NCBI RefSeq assembly: GCF_012396605.1 | Contig: NZ_JAAXPW010000023.1 | Span: 1 to 53,846 of the forward strand | Origin: Ureibacillus thermosphaericus | Lineage (GTDB): Bacteria; Bacillota; Bacilli; Bacillales_A; Planococcaceae | DNA length: 53,846 nt | Reading direction: 5' to 3' | Shown: one piece after another, positions 36,348 through 46,017 of the stretch | How the letters are laid out: each line of letters opens with the position of its first letter | How positions within the stretch are numbered: the stretch's first letter is position 1 | Notes under the pieces: generated by a model | Seen by the model: the letters and a program-made list of their open reading frames with translations, nothing else | Databases searched by the model: none | Told to the model about the DNA's origin: nothing | Translations under genes and position numbers: made by a program

Positions 36348-38588
36348 TTACTCATCCATTATTACAGTCATTTCAACATCTTTTGATTTTTTTGTTGAAA
36401 GTGCAAAATATCCAATCGTAATGAGGATAAAGGCAGCCATGTAGCTTAATAGTATGAAGTTGTTCTGCCATAAGAATGAAATATCCCCACTTGAGATTGC
36501 AGCTTTAAAGGATTGGATTGAATAAGTCATTGGCAATAGTGCATTGATTGGTTGAAGTGTGTTTGGTAGCAACTCCATTGGGAATGTACCTGCACTTGTT
36601 GTTAATTGTAAAATTAATATAATAATCGCTATAAATCGTCCAGTGTCTCCTAATAATGTGACAAGCATTTGAATAAGTGTCATAAACACAATGCTTACAA
36701 TTATGGAAGTTAGGATGAACAACGGAAGATTTACAACTTCTAGTTTTAATGCCAATAATAAAATGCAATCTACTAATAGTGCTTGAATGATACCGACAAT
36801 GGCAATCACACCAAATTTACTACCAAACCAAGTGAAAGCATTTTTCGGTCGGATGACTGGTCGTTTTAATTCAAATACAATGGATAACATTAGTGCTCCT
36901 ACGAATAAGCCTAGTGACATAAAATATGGTGAGAAGCCTGTTCCGTAATTTGGCACTTCATTTACTGCCTCTTTTTGAATAACAACCGGTTCACCCATCA
37001 TGTCATACGTATCTTCATTTGCCTTAACTGAACCAGCTTCTTCAGCTCCATCAGCAAGTTTGTCAGCTAATTCCGTTGTACCATCTAACAATTTATCTGT
37101 GCCGGATTTTAATTGATTTGAACCATCTGCTAGTTGATTTGCACCGTCTTGAAGTTGACCTGCACCAGAAGTTAACTGTTTCATGCCTAAGCTTAATTCC
37201 CCAGCGCCATTTGTTAAATCAACTGAACCAGTATAAAGTTTATTTACACCATTTTGCAATGTTTGTTGTCCAGCATTAATTTGGTCAAGACCTGCAATTA
37301 ATTGATCAAAGGCAGGGCCAGTTTGAGTTTTTAATTGCTCTTCAATACCATCAGCTGAAGAAAGCAATTGATTTGTTAGTGAAGTTTCAAATTGTGTTAA
37401 CCCTTCTTTGAGTCCTTTGCTGATACCCGTAGAAATTTGAGGTTCTAATTGGGCTTTTAATTGGGTTTTATATTGCTCTTCAATTTGTTCCTTCGTAGGA
37501 ACATTGCTTGCTAGCTGCGCGATAAAGGCAGCAGCTTGTTCTTCACTCATAATGTTGTTGGCAACGAGAGCAGCCTGAATTTGTTCTAAGTTTTGAGTTT
37601 GTGTTGATATGGATTGTACTGCAAGTTGGCTTGATAGTTGATTGACAATTCCAGCTGTCAGTTGTGTTGAAAGTTCTGCAGATAATTGAGTTTCTAATTG
37701 ATCGATTCCATTACTAATATTCTCAACACTATTTTTAAGATTTTCAGAAATTCCTGTAGCAACTTGAGCTGGAAGTTGATCTTTCATTTGTTTTAGGCCA
37801 TCTTCTACTTGAGATGTTCCTTCGACAAGGGATGGAAGATTTTCGTTCACTTGACGAAGACCATCTTTCAATTGACTAGAGCCAGCAGCAATCGAGCTTG
37901 AACCATCACTTGCACGGTTTACGCCTTCTTTGAATTCAATCATTTTTGAAGCCAATGTTGCAAGATTGTCACTCAATGTTTTTGAACCATCATTTAAATC
38001 AGCTACACCATCTTTTAATTGGCTTGCTCCATCGCTTGCTTGGCTAATTCCATCTGCTAACTTTGAAATGGAATCAAACATGGTTTCGGAATAAGTTGAA
38101 ATGATATTTTTGGAGATTTCCGCTTTGATTTCTCTCATGGCAGTTTCTCCAATTTGAGCTGAAAGGAAGTTTGTACTTTCATTCGGAACATATTTTAGTT
38201 CCAATTTTTTCGGTTCATCATCTAGAATCGTTGTTGCATTTTTAGAAAAATTTTCTGGTATTTCCACTAGCAAATAAAAATCTCGATTCTCTAAACCTTT
38301 ATAACCTTCTTCCTTTGAAACTACTTTGAAATTAAACTGTTCACTGTCATTGAGTTTTTCAGCAAGTTCTTTCCCGATTTCCAACGTTTTTCCTTCAAAT
38401 TCAGCACCGGAATCTTCATTGACAATGGCAACTGGCAAGTCTTCTAAGTGCGCATATGGGTCCCAAAATGCCCAAATAAACATTCCTGTATACAGTACAG
38501 GAACAAGCGCAACTGCTAAAACCGATATGAGAATTTTCCGGTTTGAAAGAAGAAATTTTAGTTCCGCCATAAATGACGATTTTTTCAT
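36348..38588 (-). CDS. YhgE/Pip-family membrane protein
   Basis: A 746-aa protein with one N-terminal membrane helix (about 18-38), an extracellular part up to about 560, and five to six membrane helices at the C-terminus of ABC-2-type permease character. The extracellular part holds repeated coiled-coil heptads such as GASQLKDGVADLNDGSKTL and GAGQLQDGANQLADGSNQL. The family includes B. subtilis YhgE and the phage-infection proteins of lactic acid bacteria, which act as surface receptors; the native role is uncertain, possibly export. It lies downstream of a tetR gene with a copy of the shared operator 22-44 bases before its start, so TetR probably represses it directly. Confidence 0.85.
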   Translation of the reverse strand: MKKSSFMAELKFLLSNRKILISVLAVALVPVLYTGMFIWAFWDPYAHLEDLPVAIVNEDSGAEFEGKTLEIGKELAEKLNDSEQFNFKVVSKEEGYKGLENRDFYLLVEIPENFSKNATTILDDEPKKLELKYVPNESTNFLSAQIGETAMREIKAEISKNIISTYSETMFDSISKLADGISQASDGASQLKDGVADLNDGSKTLSDNLATLASKMIEFKEGVNRASDGSSSIAAGSSQLKDGLRQVNENLPSLVEGTSQVEDGLKQMKDQLPAQVATGISENLKNSVENISNGIDQLETQLSAELSTQLTAGIVNQLSSQLAVQSISTQTQNLEQIQAALVANNIMSEEQAAAFIAQLASNVPTKEQIEEQYKTQLKAQLEPQISTGISKGLKEGLTQFETSLTNQLLSSADGIEEQLKTQTGPAFDQLIAGLDQINAGQQTLQNGVNKLYTGSVDLTNGAGELSLGMKQLTSGAGQLQDGANQLADGSNQLKSGTDKLLDGTTELADKLADGAEEAGSVKANEDTYDMMGEPVVIQKEAVNEVPNYGTGFSPYFMSLGLFVGALMLSIVFELKRPVIRPKNAFTWFGSKFGVIAIVGIIQALLVDCILLLALKLEVVNLPLFILTSIIVSIVFMTLIQMLVTLLGDTGRFIAIIILILQLTTSAGTFPMELLPNTLQPINALLPMTYSIQSFKAAISSGDISFLWQNNFILLSYMAAFILITIGYFALSTKKSKDVEMTVIMDE

Positions 38589-38609
38589 TTTGTTACCTCC
38601 TGGAAGTAA

Positions 38610-38632
38610 TGACTATTTTGTTCATTTGGTCA
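38610..38632. promoter_or_regulatory. TetR operator copy 2, upstream of yhgE
   Basis: Read on the reverse strand, TGACCAAATGAACAAAATAGTCA. It matches the copy at 39289-39311 at 21 of 23 positions and is a partial palindrome with TGAC/GTCA ends. It lies between tetR and yhgE next to the yhgE ribosome site. Confidence 0.7.
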
Positions 38633-38689
38633 TTCTTGCGTAATATATATAGGGTACTCTAATACATTGAGACCCTTAAAACCTTAAAG

Positions 38690-39271
38690 TTATTTAGCCA
38701 ATCCATCAATGAAATATAATTTAAATAAATTAGATATTTCTTCTTTATCAATAGCTGGATGCTGCTTTTCCCAATCAAATATTAAAGCAACATACATTTT
38801 TAACATAACAAATGCTGTGATTTCAGGATTGCACTCTTTAATTTCACCACGGTCAATTGCTTCTTGTATAATTCCCTTCATGTAGTGAATGACTGCTTGT
38901 TCAACACGCTGTATTACTTCTGCTACTGCTTGTGTTCCCAGTTCTCTTTCTTCTTGAAAAAGTTTGATTGTGAGCTGATGAGACTGTCGAAATTCTAGAA
39001 GTCTTAATAATACACGATTAATGTTTTCATCGAAGCTACTATTAGGATTAATGGCTTTTTCTGCTTCAGTTTTCATATCTTTAATAAGAGATGTAATAAT
39101 TTCATCAAATAGTTCTTCCTTATTTTTAAAGAATGTATAAATTGTACCTTTTCCCACATTGGCAAGTTTCGCGATTTGATCCATCGTGGTTGCTTTGTAT
39201 CCAAATAAAGAAAAGGATTTTTTTGCAGCTTCAAGTATTAATTGTTTTCTGTCAACGCTCAATACATTCAC
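38690..39271 (-). CDS. TetR-family repressor
   Basis: Repressor of 193 aa. The N-terminal helix-turn-helix (about 10-56) reads ILEAAKKSFSLFGYKATTMDQIAKLANVGKGTIYTFFKNKEELF, the standard TetR pattern; the C-terminal part is a variable all-helical ligand domain. It lies 101 bases upstream of yhgE in the same direction. Near-identical 23-base sites before its own start and before yhgE indicate that it controls both. The inducer is unknown. Confidence 0.88.
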   Translation of the reverse strand: MNVLSVDRKQLILEAAKKSFSLFGYKATTMDQIAKLANVGKGTIYTFFKNKEELFDEIITSLIKDMKTEAEKAINPNSSFDENINRVLLRLLEFRQSHQLTIKLFQEERELGTQAVAEVIQRVEQAVIHYMKGIIQEAIDRGEIKECNPEITAFVMLKMYVALIFDWEKQHPAIDKEEISNLFKLYFIDGLAK

Positions 39272-39288
39272 CTCACTTTAATAAATTA

Positions 39289-39311
39289 TGACCAAATGAG
39301 AAAATTAGTCA
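39289..39311. promoter_or_regulatory. TetR operator copy 1, upstream of tetR
   Basis: TGACCAAATGAGAAAATTAGTCA, with arms TGACCAAAT and AATTAGTCA (7 of 9 paired). It lies 18-40 bases before the tetR start and matches the site at 38610-38632. Confidence 0.72.
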
Positions 39312-39473
39312 TTTGTTTCACGTAATGTACTTTACCACACAATATCTCCCTTTGCAAGTGTATTTACATGTTATGTAGTTTTTTTATTATCTTAGTAAAT
39401 TCGCTGATTCGTAAGAAACGATTCAATAAATCAATCGTTATATGCTGTAAATCTATGTCAGAAAATACTTCAC

Positions 39474-39500
39474 TGAAACTTTATCGAAAATAGAATCGTA
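39474..39500 (+). promoter_or_regulatory. Sigma-W-like promoter of spo0M
   Basis: TGAAAC (39474-39479), 17-bp spacer, CGTA (39497-39500), about 38 bases before the start codon. This is the ECF sigma-W pattern, and B. subtilis spo0M is known to belong to the sigma-W regulon. A cell-envelope-stress sigma factor is therefore expected to drive this gene. Confidence 0.65.
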
Positions 39501-39537
39501 ATAATGGGGAAATTTCTTAAATGAAGGAGAGTAAACT

Positions 39538-40308
39538 ATGTCATTTTTTAACAAAATGCTAGCATCTTTTGGTATTGGTTCAGCAAAAGTGGATACTCAG
39601 TTGGAGAAGTCTTCCTACAGTGCTGGTGAAACGGTGCGCGGTGAAGTAGAAGTATATGGAGGAAATGTTGCTCAACAAATCAATACGATTTATTTCACTT
39701 TATATACGACTTATATAAAAGAAGTCGATGATCGAAAAGTTTCGGTTCCATTTGCATTCCATAAATTCAAAATTAGTGATCCTTTTATGATTCAAGCAAA
39801 TGAAACAAAAATCATCCCGTTTTCTTTCGTGCTGCCAGTAGACACACCTGTAACGATAGGAAATTCTAGAGTATGGGTGAAAACGGAATTAGACATTCAA
39901 AGCGGTGTGGATTCAACAGATAAAGACTTTATAGAAGTTCGTCCATCAAGATTGGCTTCTCATGTGTTAAATGCTGTACAACATTTAGGTTTTCGTTTAC
40001 GAAAAGCGGAAAATGAACAAGTATCATTCCGATACCGAAAAAACTATCCTTTTATTCAAGAATTTGAATTTGTTCCAGTAACAGGGCCGTTTCGAGGTCG
40101 ATTAGATGAACTAGAGATTGCTTTTCTTTCCCAAGAGGAAGGCTACGTGGAATTATTATTGGAAGTGGACAGAAGAGCAAGGGGACTTGGTGGATTGTTT
40201 GCTGAAATGTTGGATGTGGATGAAAGCCACGTGCGCGTTACATTTACAGAAGCGGATATGTACCATATTGAATCTAAGCTTCAACAAATTATTTCGAGAT
40301 ATTCATAA
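39538..40308 (+). CDS. spo0M: Sporulation-control protein Spo0M
   Basis: Soluble 256-aa protein of the arrestin-like Spo0M family. The N-terminal half has the two beta-sandwich pattern (KVDTQLEKSSYSAGETVRGEVEVYGG), and the C-terminal half carries EFEFVPVTGPFRGRLDELEIAF and a conserved DRRARGLGGLFAEMLDVDES segment. B. subtilis Spo0M (about 258 aa) affects entry into sporulation and cell division. The ATG follows AAGGAGAG. It stands alone, with a sigma-W-type promoter. Confidence 0.93.
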   Translation: MSFFNKMLASFGIGSAKVDTQLEKSSYSAGETVRGEVEVYGGNVAQQINTIYFTLYTTYIKEVDDRKVSVPFAFHKFKISDPFMIQANETKIIPFSFVLPVDTPVTIGNSRVWVKTELDIQSGVDSTDKDFIEVRPSRLASHVLNAVQHLGFRLRKAENEQVSFRYRKNYPFIQEFEFVPVTGPFRGRLDELEIAFLSQEEGYVELLLEVDRRARGLGGLFAEMLDVDESHVRVTFTEADMYHIESKLQQIISRYS

Positions 40309-40419
40309 TGTAAAAATCTATTATCTTTTATATAAAACAGAGATTGCCAACAGAATGAGCGGACTAGTGAAGTTAGGATCCTAGTTCGCTCGTATAACAG
40401 GCTATTTTTTCCTACATTT

Positions 40420-40797
40420 TCAGTGAGTTAGTAATTTTAAGTGTTTCAAATCTAAAACAAATTCACCGGATTTTAATATATCAAGTCCAATCAAACCTTG
40501 AATATTAAATCCTTGCAATGTTCCAAAATCAATATGAACATTAGGAAACGTCTTTTCGCCAATTTTTACATAATCCAATTTTTTCATAAAACTATATTCT
40601 ACTCCACCGATTCCATAATGACGAACTAGCGAATCTCCGTTTTCAAAATAGATACCTATCTCTTGTACTGAATCAATATTGATAAAGGAATGGGAGGCAC
40701 CTGAATCGATTGCAACTCGGCTTAACAATTTACTTTTCCCTTTATAGCAAATTTCAATTGTTGATAGCAATAAACCATCTTCAAAGAGAAGCTGCAT
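40420..40797 (-). CDS. Retropepsin-like aspartyl protease family protein
   Basis: A 125-aa soluble protein, a single retropepsin-like domain. The catalytic-type motif AIDSGASHSFI is near residues 29-39, and the second half has the flap-like GIGGVEYSF and the hydrophobic GLIGLDILKSG that closes the fold. Single-domain members must dimerise to form an active site. No membrane segment or signal is present, so a cytoplasmic role is likely. The AGGTAAAA ribosome site is weak. It lies between spo0M (convergent) and the TerC gene (same direction, 55 bases upstream). The substrate is unknown. Confidence 0.75.
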   Translation of the reverse strand: MQLLFEDGLLLSTIEICYKGKSKLLSRVAIDSGASHSFINIDSVQEIGIYFENGDSLVRHYGIGGVEYSFMKKLDYVKIGEKTFPNVHIDFGTLQGFNIQGLIGLDILKSGEFVLDLKHLKLLTH

Positions 40798-40852
40798 ATT
40801 TTACCTCCCAAAAGCTTTTATTTCCATTCTATTTCAATTTGTTAATCAATAT

Positions 40853-41533
40853 TCAATTTGTACTTATATGTGTTTTATTTCTATTACGCAGAATAAAACC
40901 AATTGCAATAACGATGAATATTAATAATAATTGGAACAAGATTATAGGTAACGGATTTGTTAAATAAGGCTGAACATAAGCATCTTGAATAATCATTTTT
41001 GATGCAGTCCATGCAAGGACACCAGCACCTAAATAGATGAAAATAGGAAATTTTTCGATGATGCGAATGACAATTGTACTTCCCCAAACAATTATGGGAA
41101 TAGAGATAAGGAGACCAAAGATGACTAGTAGCATATTTCCATAAGCTGCTCCTGCAACCGCAATAATATTATCAATGCCCATTAAAAAATCTGCTAACAT
41201 GATTGTCCAAGCTGCACCCCAAAAGGATTTCTTTGATACGCGTATATCGGTATTTTCTTCAGTCACTAGCAGTTTTATCGCTATATATACTAACAATACG
41301 CCGCCAATAAATAGTAATCCATCAATTTCTAACAATTTCACTGCAAGCAGTGTAAAGATAATGCGCATAAAAATGGCAGCTAGCGTTCCAATGATAATAA
41401 CCTTTTTTTGTTGTTTCGATGGCAGATTTTTTGCAACCATTCCAATCAATAATGCATTATCGCCAGCAAGAACAAGATCGATAAAAATAATAGACATTAG
41501 TGCAGTGTAAAATTCCATCGAAATAGTTTCCAT
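40853..41533 (-). CDS. TerC-family membrane protein (YjbE-like)
   Basis: Integral membrane protein of 226 aa with about seven helices. The family signatures IDLVLAGDNALLIGM (helix 1) and LADFLMGIDNIIAVAGAA (helix 4) carry the paired acidic residues thought to bind metal. Related B. subtilis proteins (YceF, YkoY) help load manganese onto secreted enzymes; YjbE is the closest type here. The ATG at 41533 follows GGGAGAG; an ATG 51 bases further upstream lies in probable promoter sequence with TATACT. No yybP-ykoY manganese riboswitch is visible upstream. Confidence 0.85.
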   Translation of the reverse strand: METISMEFYTALMSIIFIDLVLAGDNALLIGMVAKNLPSKQQKKVIIIGTLAAIFMRIIFTLLAVKLLEIDGLLFIGGVLLVYIAIKLLVTEENTDIRVSKKSFWGAAWTIMLADFLMGIDNIIAVAGAAYGNMLLVIFGLLISIPIIVWGSTIVIRIIEKFPIFIYLGAGVLAWTASKMIIQDAYVQPYLTNPLPIILFQLLLIFIVIAIGFILRNRNKTHISTN

Positions 41534-41618
41534 ATCTGCTCTCCCATCTATACTTTTTTGGAAAGTATATGTCCTACCATCCATGTTAAGAAGTAATTTA
41601 CAAAGAAGGTATTTTTAA

Positions 41619-41647
41619 TTGACATGAAATTATCGTTTTTTTATAAT
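41619..41647 (+). promoter_or_regulatory. Consensus sigma-A promoter of alaS
   Basis: TTGACA (41619-41624), 17-bp spacer, TATAAT (41642-41647): a perfect match to the consensus. Transcription should begin near 41654, just ahead of the T-box leader. Confidence 0.85.
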
Positions 41648-41689
41648 TTAGTGAGAATATTTCAATTCGTACTATGTATCATAAACAGC

Positions 41690-41970
41690 TTATACTTCAA
41701 TACGATGATGGAGAGAGTACGTTTTTGTCCAGTGGAAAGAGAGAGATTCCGTAGGCTGAAAGAATCTTCACTAGTGGCAATTGCGGAAAGCTACTCCAGA
41801 GTGCAGTTAAAACCTGCCGTTCACTTACGTTACAGTGGCTAGAGTGACAGTTTCAAAATGAAACGGTTAAACGAGTATTTAGGTGTACGATATGAAATGA
41901 AACTGTAACGAGGGTGGTACCGCGAAATTTAATGTCTTCGTCCCTTATTGGGATGAAGGCTTTTTTTTAA
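41690..41970 (+). promoter_or_regulatory. T-box leader sensing tRNA-Ala
   Basis: The T-box core AGGGTGGTACCGCG is at 41911-41924. It is followed by a terminator with an 11-bp stem (41934-41944 with 41950-41960) and eight T. Upstream lies stem I with the AGTA element near 41706. The specifier is a GCN alanine codon: GCC at 41816-41818 is preferred because GTTTT/AAAAC can pair just outside it, with GCA at 41803-41805 as the alternative. Uncharged tRNA-Ala would favour the antiterminator and let alaS be made. Confidence 0.9.
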
Positions 41971-42001
41971 TTTCAAAAATATTAGTAGGAGGTAATATTG
42001 A

Positions 42002-44662
42002 ATGAAAGCAGCAGACATTCGTCGCAAATTTTTAGATTTTTTTATTGAAAAAGGCCATGCAGTTGAACCATCAGCTTCATTAATTCCAGTGAATGACCCG
42101 TCTTTACTTTGGATTAACTCTGGGGTAGCGACTTTAAAAAGATATTTTGATGGTCGTGAAATTCCTGAAAATCCACGTATTACAAATGCTCAGAAATCCA
42201 TTCGTACAAACGATATAGAAAACGTAGGGAAAACGGCTCGCCACCATACATTTTTCGAAATGTTAGGTAACTTCTCTATTGGTGACTACTTTAAGCGAGA
42301 AGCAATTCATTATGCTTGGGAGTTTTTAACAGATCCAAAATGGATGGGATTTGACCCAGAACTGCTTTCAGTAACAATCCATCCAGAAGATGAAGAAGCT
42401 TATAACATTTGGAAAAATGAAATTGGCTTACCAGAAGAACGTATCGTTCGCATTGAAGGAAACTTCTGGGATATCGGGGAAGGTCCATCTGGTCCAAATT
42501 CAGAGATTTTCTATGATCGCGGTCCAGAATATGGCGATGATCCAAACGATCCAGAATTATTCCCAGGTGGCGAAAATGAACGTTACTTAGAAGTTTGGAA
42601 CTTAGTGTTCTCTCAATTTAATCACAATCCAGATGGCACATATACGCCGCTACCTAAACAAAACATCGATACGGGTATGGGCCTTGAACGGATTACTTCT
42701 GTCGTACAAAACGTTCCGACAAACTTTGATACAGATTTATTTATGCCAATCATTGAAAAAATTGAAGAGTTTGCAAACCGTCGTTACAAACGACCTGGTG
42801 AAATTGATTTGAAAGAAATTTTCAACAATAAAGAAGATATCAACACACCGTTTAAAGTAATTGCGGACCATATTCGAACAGTCGCATTTGCCATCGGTGA
42901 TGGAGCGCTTCCATCAAATGAAGGACGCGGTTACGTAATTCGCCGTTTATTACGTCGTGCTGTAAGATATGCAAAACAAATCGGTATTGAAAAGCCATTT
43001 ATGTTTGAACTCGTTCCAACTGTTGGAGAAATTATGAAAGACTTCTATCCAGAAGTAAGTGAGAAAAGTGAATTTATTCAACGAGTTGTGAAAAATGAAG
43101 AGATTCGTTTCCTAGAAACATTAGATGGTGGCCTTGAAATTTTAAATGAAGTAATTGAACGTGAAAAGAAATTAGGGCGTAATGAAATACCAGGTGAAGA
43201 CGCGTTCCGCTTATATGATACGTATGGATTCCCAATTGAATTAACAGAGGAATATGCTGAAGAACAAGGAATGACAATCGATTACGAAGGTTTTGAAGCG
43301 GAGATGGAAAAACAGCGTGAACGAGCAAGAAGTGCACGTGTTGATGTTGATTCTATGCAAGTGCAAAATGAAGTATTAACGAACTTAAAACAACCTTCCG
43401 TATTCGTTGGATATGAAGTGGCAGAATGTGACTCAACCATCGTTGCTATGGTAGGAAACGGTCAGGAAGTAAATGTAGCTTCTGAAGGAGAAGAGGTATT
43501 AGTCATTTTAGCGGAAACACCATTCTATGCTGAAATGGGTGGTCAAATCGCTGATAAAGGTACTCTTGAGAGCGATACATTCAAAGCTGTTGTAAAAGAT
43601 GTTCAACTTGCACCGAACGGGCAGCATCTTCATACAGTAATTGTTGAATCAGGTGAAATGCATCTTAACGATCATGTAAAGGCGCAAGTGAATGCAGAAG
43701 AAAGAAAACTGATTGTGAAAAACCATACGGCAACTCACTTATTACACCGTGCTTTAAAAGATGTATTAGGTGAACATGTAAATCAAGCTGGTTCATATGT
43801 AGGTCCAGATCGTTTACGCTTTGACTTTACACACTTCGGACAAGCAACAAAAGAAGAGTTAGAAAAAATTGAACAAATCATCAATGAAAAAATTTGGGAC
43901 GACATTGAAGTAGTTATTGAAGAAATGCCGATTGACGAAGCAAAAGCTCTTGGTGCTATGGCCCTCTTCGGCGAAAAATATGGAGATATCGTTCGCGTTG
44001 TACAAGTAAGCGATTATTCAATTGAGCTTTGCGGTGGTTTACACGTAAACCGCACATCTGAAATTGGATTGTTCAAAATCGTTTCAGAAGGTGGAATTGG
44101 TGCCGGGGTAAGACGTATTGAAGCTGTTACTGGTAAGGGGGCATATCTTGCAGTAAAAGAAGAAGAAAAAATCTTGCAAGAAGCAGCTGCACAATTTAAA
44201 GCAAATCCAAAAGACTTAGTAATGAGAATTCAAGGCTTACAAAGTGAATATAAAGAATTACAACGAGAAAATGAATCATTATCACAAAAATTGGCAAACC
44301 TTGAAGCAGCAAACGTTCTTGATTCAGCACAAAAAATCGGCGATATAACTGTTTTATCTACACGAGTAGAGGCAAAAGATAATAATCAACTTCGTCAAAT
44401 GATGGATGATTTAAAAGTGAAGCTTGAAAAAGCAGTTATTGTTCTTGGAGCTATTGACGGAGATAAAGTCATGCTTTGTGCAGGTGTAACAAAAGATATT
44501 GCTGGTAAAGAATATCATGCAGGTAACATCGTCAAAACAGTAGCTGAGAAATGCGGAGGAAAAGGTGGCGGTCGTCCTGACATGGCAATGGCTGGTGCGA
44601 AAGAAGTTTCAAAACTTGATGAAGCCCTTCAATCTGTGTATGATTACGTTAAATCTATATAA
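42002..44662 (+). CDS. alaS: Alanyl-tRNA synthetase
   Basis: Class II synthetase of 886 aa. The catalytic domain has [31 protein letters not shown] (motif 2 region) and the motif 3 arginine segment near 235. The editing domain has the zinc-type residues [11 protein letters not shown] (about 575-585) and [13 protein letters not shown] (about 676-688). The C-terminal C-Ala domain contains the glycine-rich [14 protein letters not shown]. The AGGAGG ribosome site is directly upstream. It is controlled by the preceding T-box. Confidence 0.97.
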   Translation: MKAADIRRKFLDFFIEKGHAVEPSASLIPVNDPSLLWINSGVATLKRYFDGREIPENPRITNAQKSIRTNDIENVGKTARHHTFFEMLGNFSIGDYFKREAIHYAWEFLTDPKWMGFDPELLSVTIHPEDEEAYNIWKNEIGLPEERIVRIEGNFWDIGEGPSGPNSEIFYDRGPEYGDDPNDPELFPGGENERYLEVWNLVFSQFNHNPDGTYTPLPKQNIDTGMGLERITSVVQNVPTNFDTDLFMPIIEKIEEFANRRYKRPGEIDLKEIFNNKEDINTPFKVIADHIRTVAFAIGDGALPSNEGRGYVIRRLLRRAVRYAKQIGIEKPFMFELVPTVGEIMKDFYPEVSEKSEFIQRVVKNEEIRFLETLDGGLEILNEVIEREKKLGRNEIPGEDAFRLYDTYGFPIELTEEYAEEQGMTIDYEGFEAEMEKQRERARSARVDVDSMQVQNEVLTNLKQPSVFVGYEVAECDSTIVAMVGNGQEVNVASEGEEVLVILAETPFYAEMGGQIADKGTLESDTFKAVVKDVQLAPNGQHLHTVIVESGEMHLNDHVKAQVNAEERKLIVKNHTATHLLHRALKDVLGEHVNQAGSYVGPDRLRFDFTHFGQATKEELEKIEQIINEKIWDDIEVVIEEMPIDEAKALGAMALFGEKYGDIVRVVQVSDYSIELCGGLHVNRTSEIGLFKIVSEGGIGAGVRRIEAVTGKGAYLAVKEEEKILQEAAAQFKANPKDLVMRIQGLQSEYKELQRENESLSQKLANLEAANVLDSAQKIGDITVLSTRVEAKDNNQLRQMMDDLKVKLEKAVIVLGAIDGDKVMLCAGVTKDIAGKEYHAGNIVKTVAEKCGGKGGGRPDMAMAGAKEVSKLDEALQSVYDYVKSI

Positions 44663-44765
44663 TAATTAAAAAGAAATCTATTTCACTGACTAATTGAATC
44701 AGTTATAATATAGAAAATGGAGCTAGAATTTCCAACTCCTTATTTCCGAAAGCGAGGTGCTGGTC

Positions 44766-45026
44766 TTGAGTTCGTTTGATCAAACAATGAAATTTAGCTT
44801 TCCAGAAGAATCAATGGAAGATGAAGTCAAGCAAGTAATGCTAAAAGTGTACTCTGCACTTGAGGAGAAAGGGTATAACCCGACAAATCAAATCGTAGGG
44901 TACTTGTTATCTGGTGATCCGGCATATATTCCTCGCCATCAAGATGCACGAAATTTAATTCGTAAACTTGAACGTGATGAAATTTTAGAAGAGCTTGTGA
45001 AATTCTATATTAGAAATAACAAATGA
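44766..45026 (+). CDS. IreB family regulatory phosphoprotein (YrzL)
   Basis: An 86-aa protein of the IreB/UPF0297 family. In Enterococcus IreB is phosphorylated by the Ser/Thr kinase IreK and affects cephalosporin resistance. It begins [12 protein letters not shown] like B. subtilis YrzL and keeps the core [45 protein letters not shown]. The start is TTG at 44766, six bases after GAGGTG. It lies 10 bases before ruvX. Confidence 0.92.
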   Translation: MSSFDQTMKFSFPEESMEDEVKQVMLKVYSALEEKGYNPTNQIVGYLLSGDPAYIPRHQDARNLIRKLERDEILEELVKFYIRNNK

Positions 45027-45036
45027 GGAATAATCA

Positions 45037-45459
45037 ATGAGAGTAATGGGATTAGATGTCGGTACGAAGACAGTTGGCATTGCAATCAGCGATCCATTGG
45101 GTTTAACAGCTCAAGGAATTGAGACGATTCATATAGACGAAGAAACTGGCGAATTTGGGATTGAGCGAATTAAAGAGCTTGTAAAAGAGTACGGGGTTAC
45201 CGAATTTGTTGTCGGATATCCTAAAAATATGAACAACACTGTTGGTCCACGAGGAGAAGCTTCCGAGAACTATAAGAAGCTTTTAGAAAATGCGTTCAAT
45301 TTGCCAGTAACGCTTTGGGATGAACGTTTAACAACAATGGCTGCTGAACGAATGCTCATTGAAGCCGATGTCAGTCGAAAAAAGAGAAAAAAAGTAATCG
45401 ATAAAATGGCAGCGGTCATGATTTTACAAGGATATTTGGATAGTAAATCATTTAAATAA
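45037..45459 (+). CDS. ruvX: Holliday junction resolvase-like protein RuvX/YqgF
   Basis: RNase H-fold nuclease of 140 aa, linked to Holliday junction resolution and to pre-16S rRNA 5' processing. The first acidic strand is [19 protein letters not shown]; later motifs are [16 protein letters not shown] and [43 protein letters not shown] with the final conserved Asp residues. The order ireB-ruvX-DUF1292 is the standard Firmicute arrangement. Confidence 0.93.
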   Translation: MRVMGLDVGTKTVGIAISDPLGLTAQGIETIHIDEETGEFGIERIKELVKEYGVTEFVVGYPKNMNNTVGPRGEASENYKKLLENAFNLPVTLWDERLTTMAAERMLIEADVSRKKRKKVIDKMAAVMILQGYLDSKSFK

Positions 45460-45573
45460 GATCCCATGTTGGGTGAATAAAGTGATTTCATCATGTTTTA
45501 TACTTTCCTAAAGACAATTATGTCGAGGGATGATTATATATTTTGTTTATATTCTTAAAAAGAGGTGACCAAC

Positions 45574-45885
45574 ATGGTACATGAACATGATTATGAAGAA
45601 AGACATATTACTGTAATTGATGAAGACGGAAATGAGCAATTATGCGAAGTAATACACACTTTTGATTCTGAGAAATTCGGAAAGTCCTATGTATTATATA
45701 CAATCGTCGGTGCGGAAGAAGATGAAGATGGTCAAATCGAAATTTTCGCTTCTTCATTTACTCCTGCTGAAAATGGAGAAGATGGAGAACTTCAGCCGAT
45801 TGAAACGGAAGAAGAATGGGATATGATTGAAGAAGTATTAAATTCTTTGGAAGAAGAATTTGAACTAGAAGACGATGAAGAATAA
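45574..45885 (+). CDS. DUF1292 protein (YrzB-like)
   Basis: A highly acidic 103-aa protein with one DUF1292 domain ([36 protein letters not shown] ... [22 protein letters not shown]). No catalytic motif is evident and the function is unknown; conservation next to ireB and ruvX in Firmicutes suggests a shared process. The ATG at 45574 follows AGAGGTG; a GTG nine bases earlier overlaps that site. A terminator follows. Confidence 0.88.
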   Translation: MVHEHDYEERHITVIDEDGNEQLCEVIHTFDSEKFGKSYVLYTIVGAEEDEDGQIEIFASSFTPAENGEDGELQPIETEEEWDMIEEVLNSLEEEFELEDDEE

Positions 45886-45891
45886 TCATAT

Positions 45892-45920
45892 AAAGTAGGC
45901 AAAATTTTGCCTACTTTTTT
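45892..45920 (+). terminator. Terminator after the first DUF1292 gene
   Basis: AAAGTAGGCAAAA (45892-45904) is complementary to TTTTGCCTACTTT (45905-45917), followed by more T. A strong palindrome with a minimal loop. Confidence 0.85.
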
Positions 45921-46017
45921 CATGCTTATGATTGATTTACTTGTTAATAATATCGATTATTTTTCATGGAACGTTCCACACTAAACTTGAAAAGGTTATA
46001 AATATTAGGAGGAAAAC

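Noticed and set aside
41534-41618. yybP-ykoY manganese riboswitch before the TerC gene
   Set aside because: The upstream region is too short and lacks the conserved loop sequences.
41624-41842. 72-codon frame upstream of alaS
   Set aside because: It runs through the promoter -10 box and stem I of the T-box leader; the RNA structure explains the sequence.
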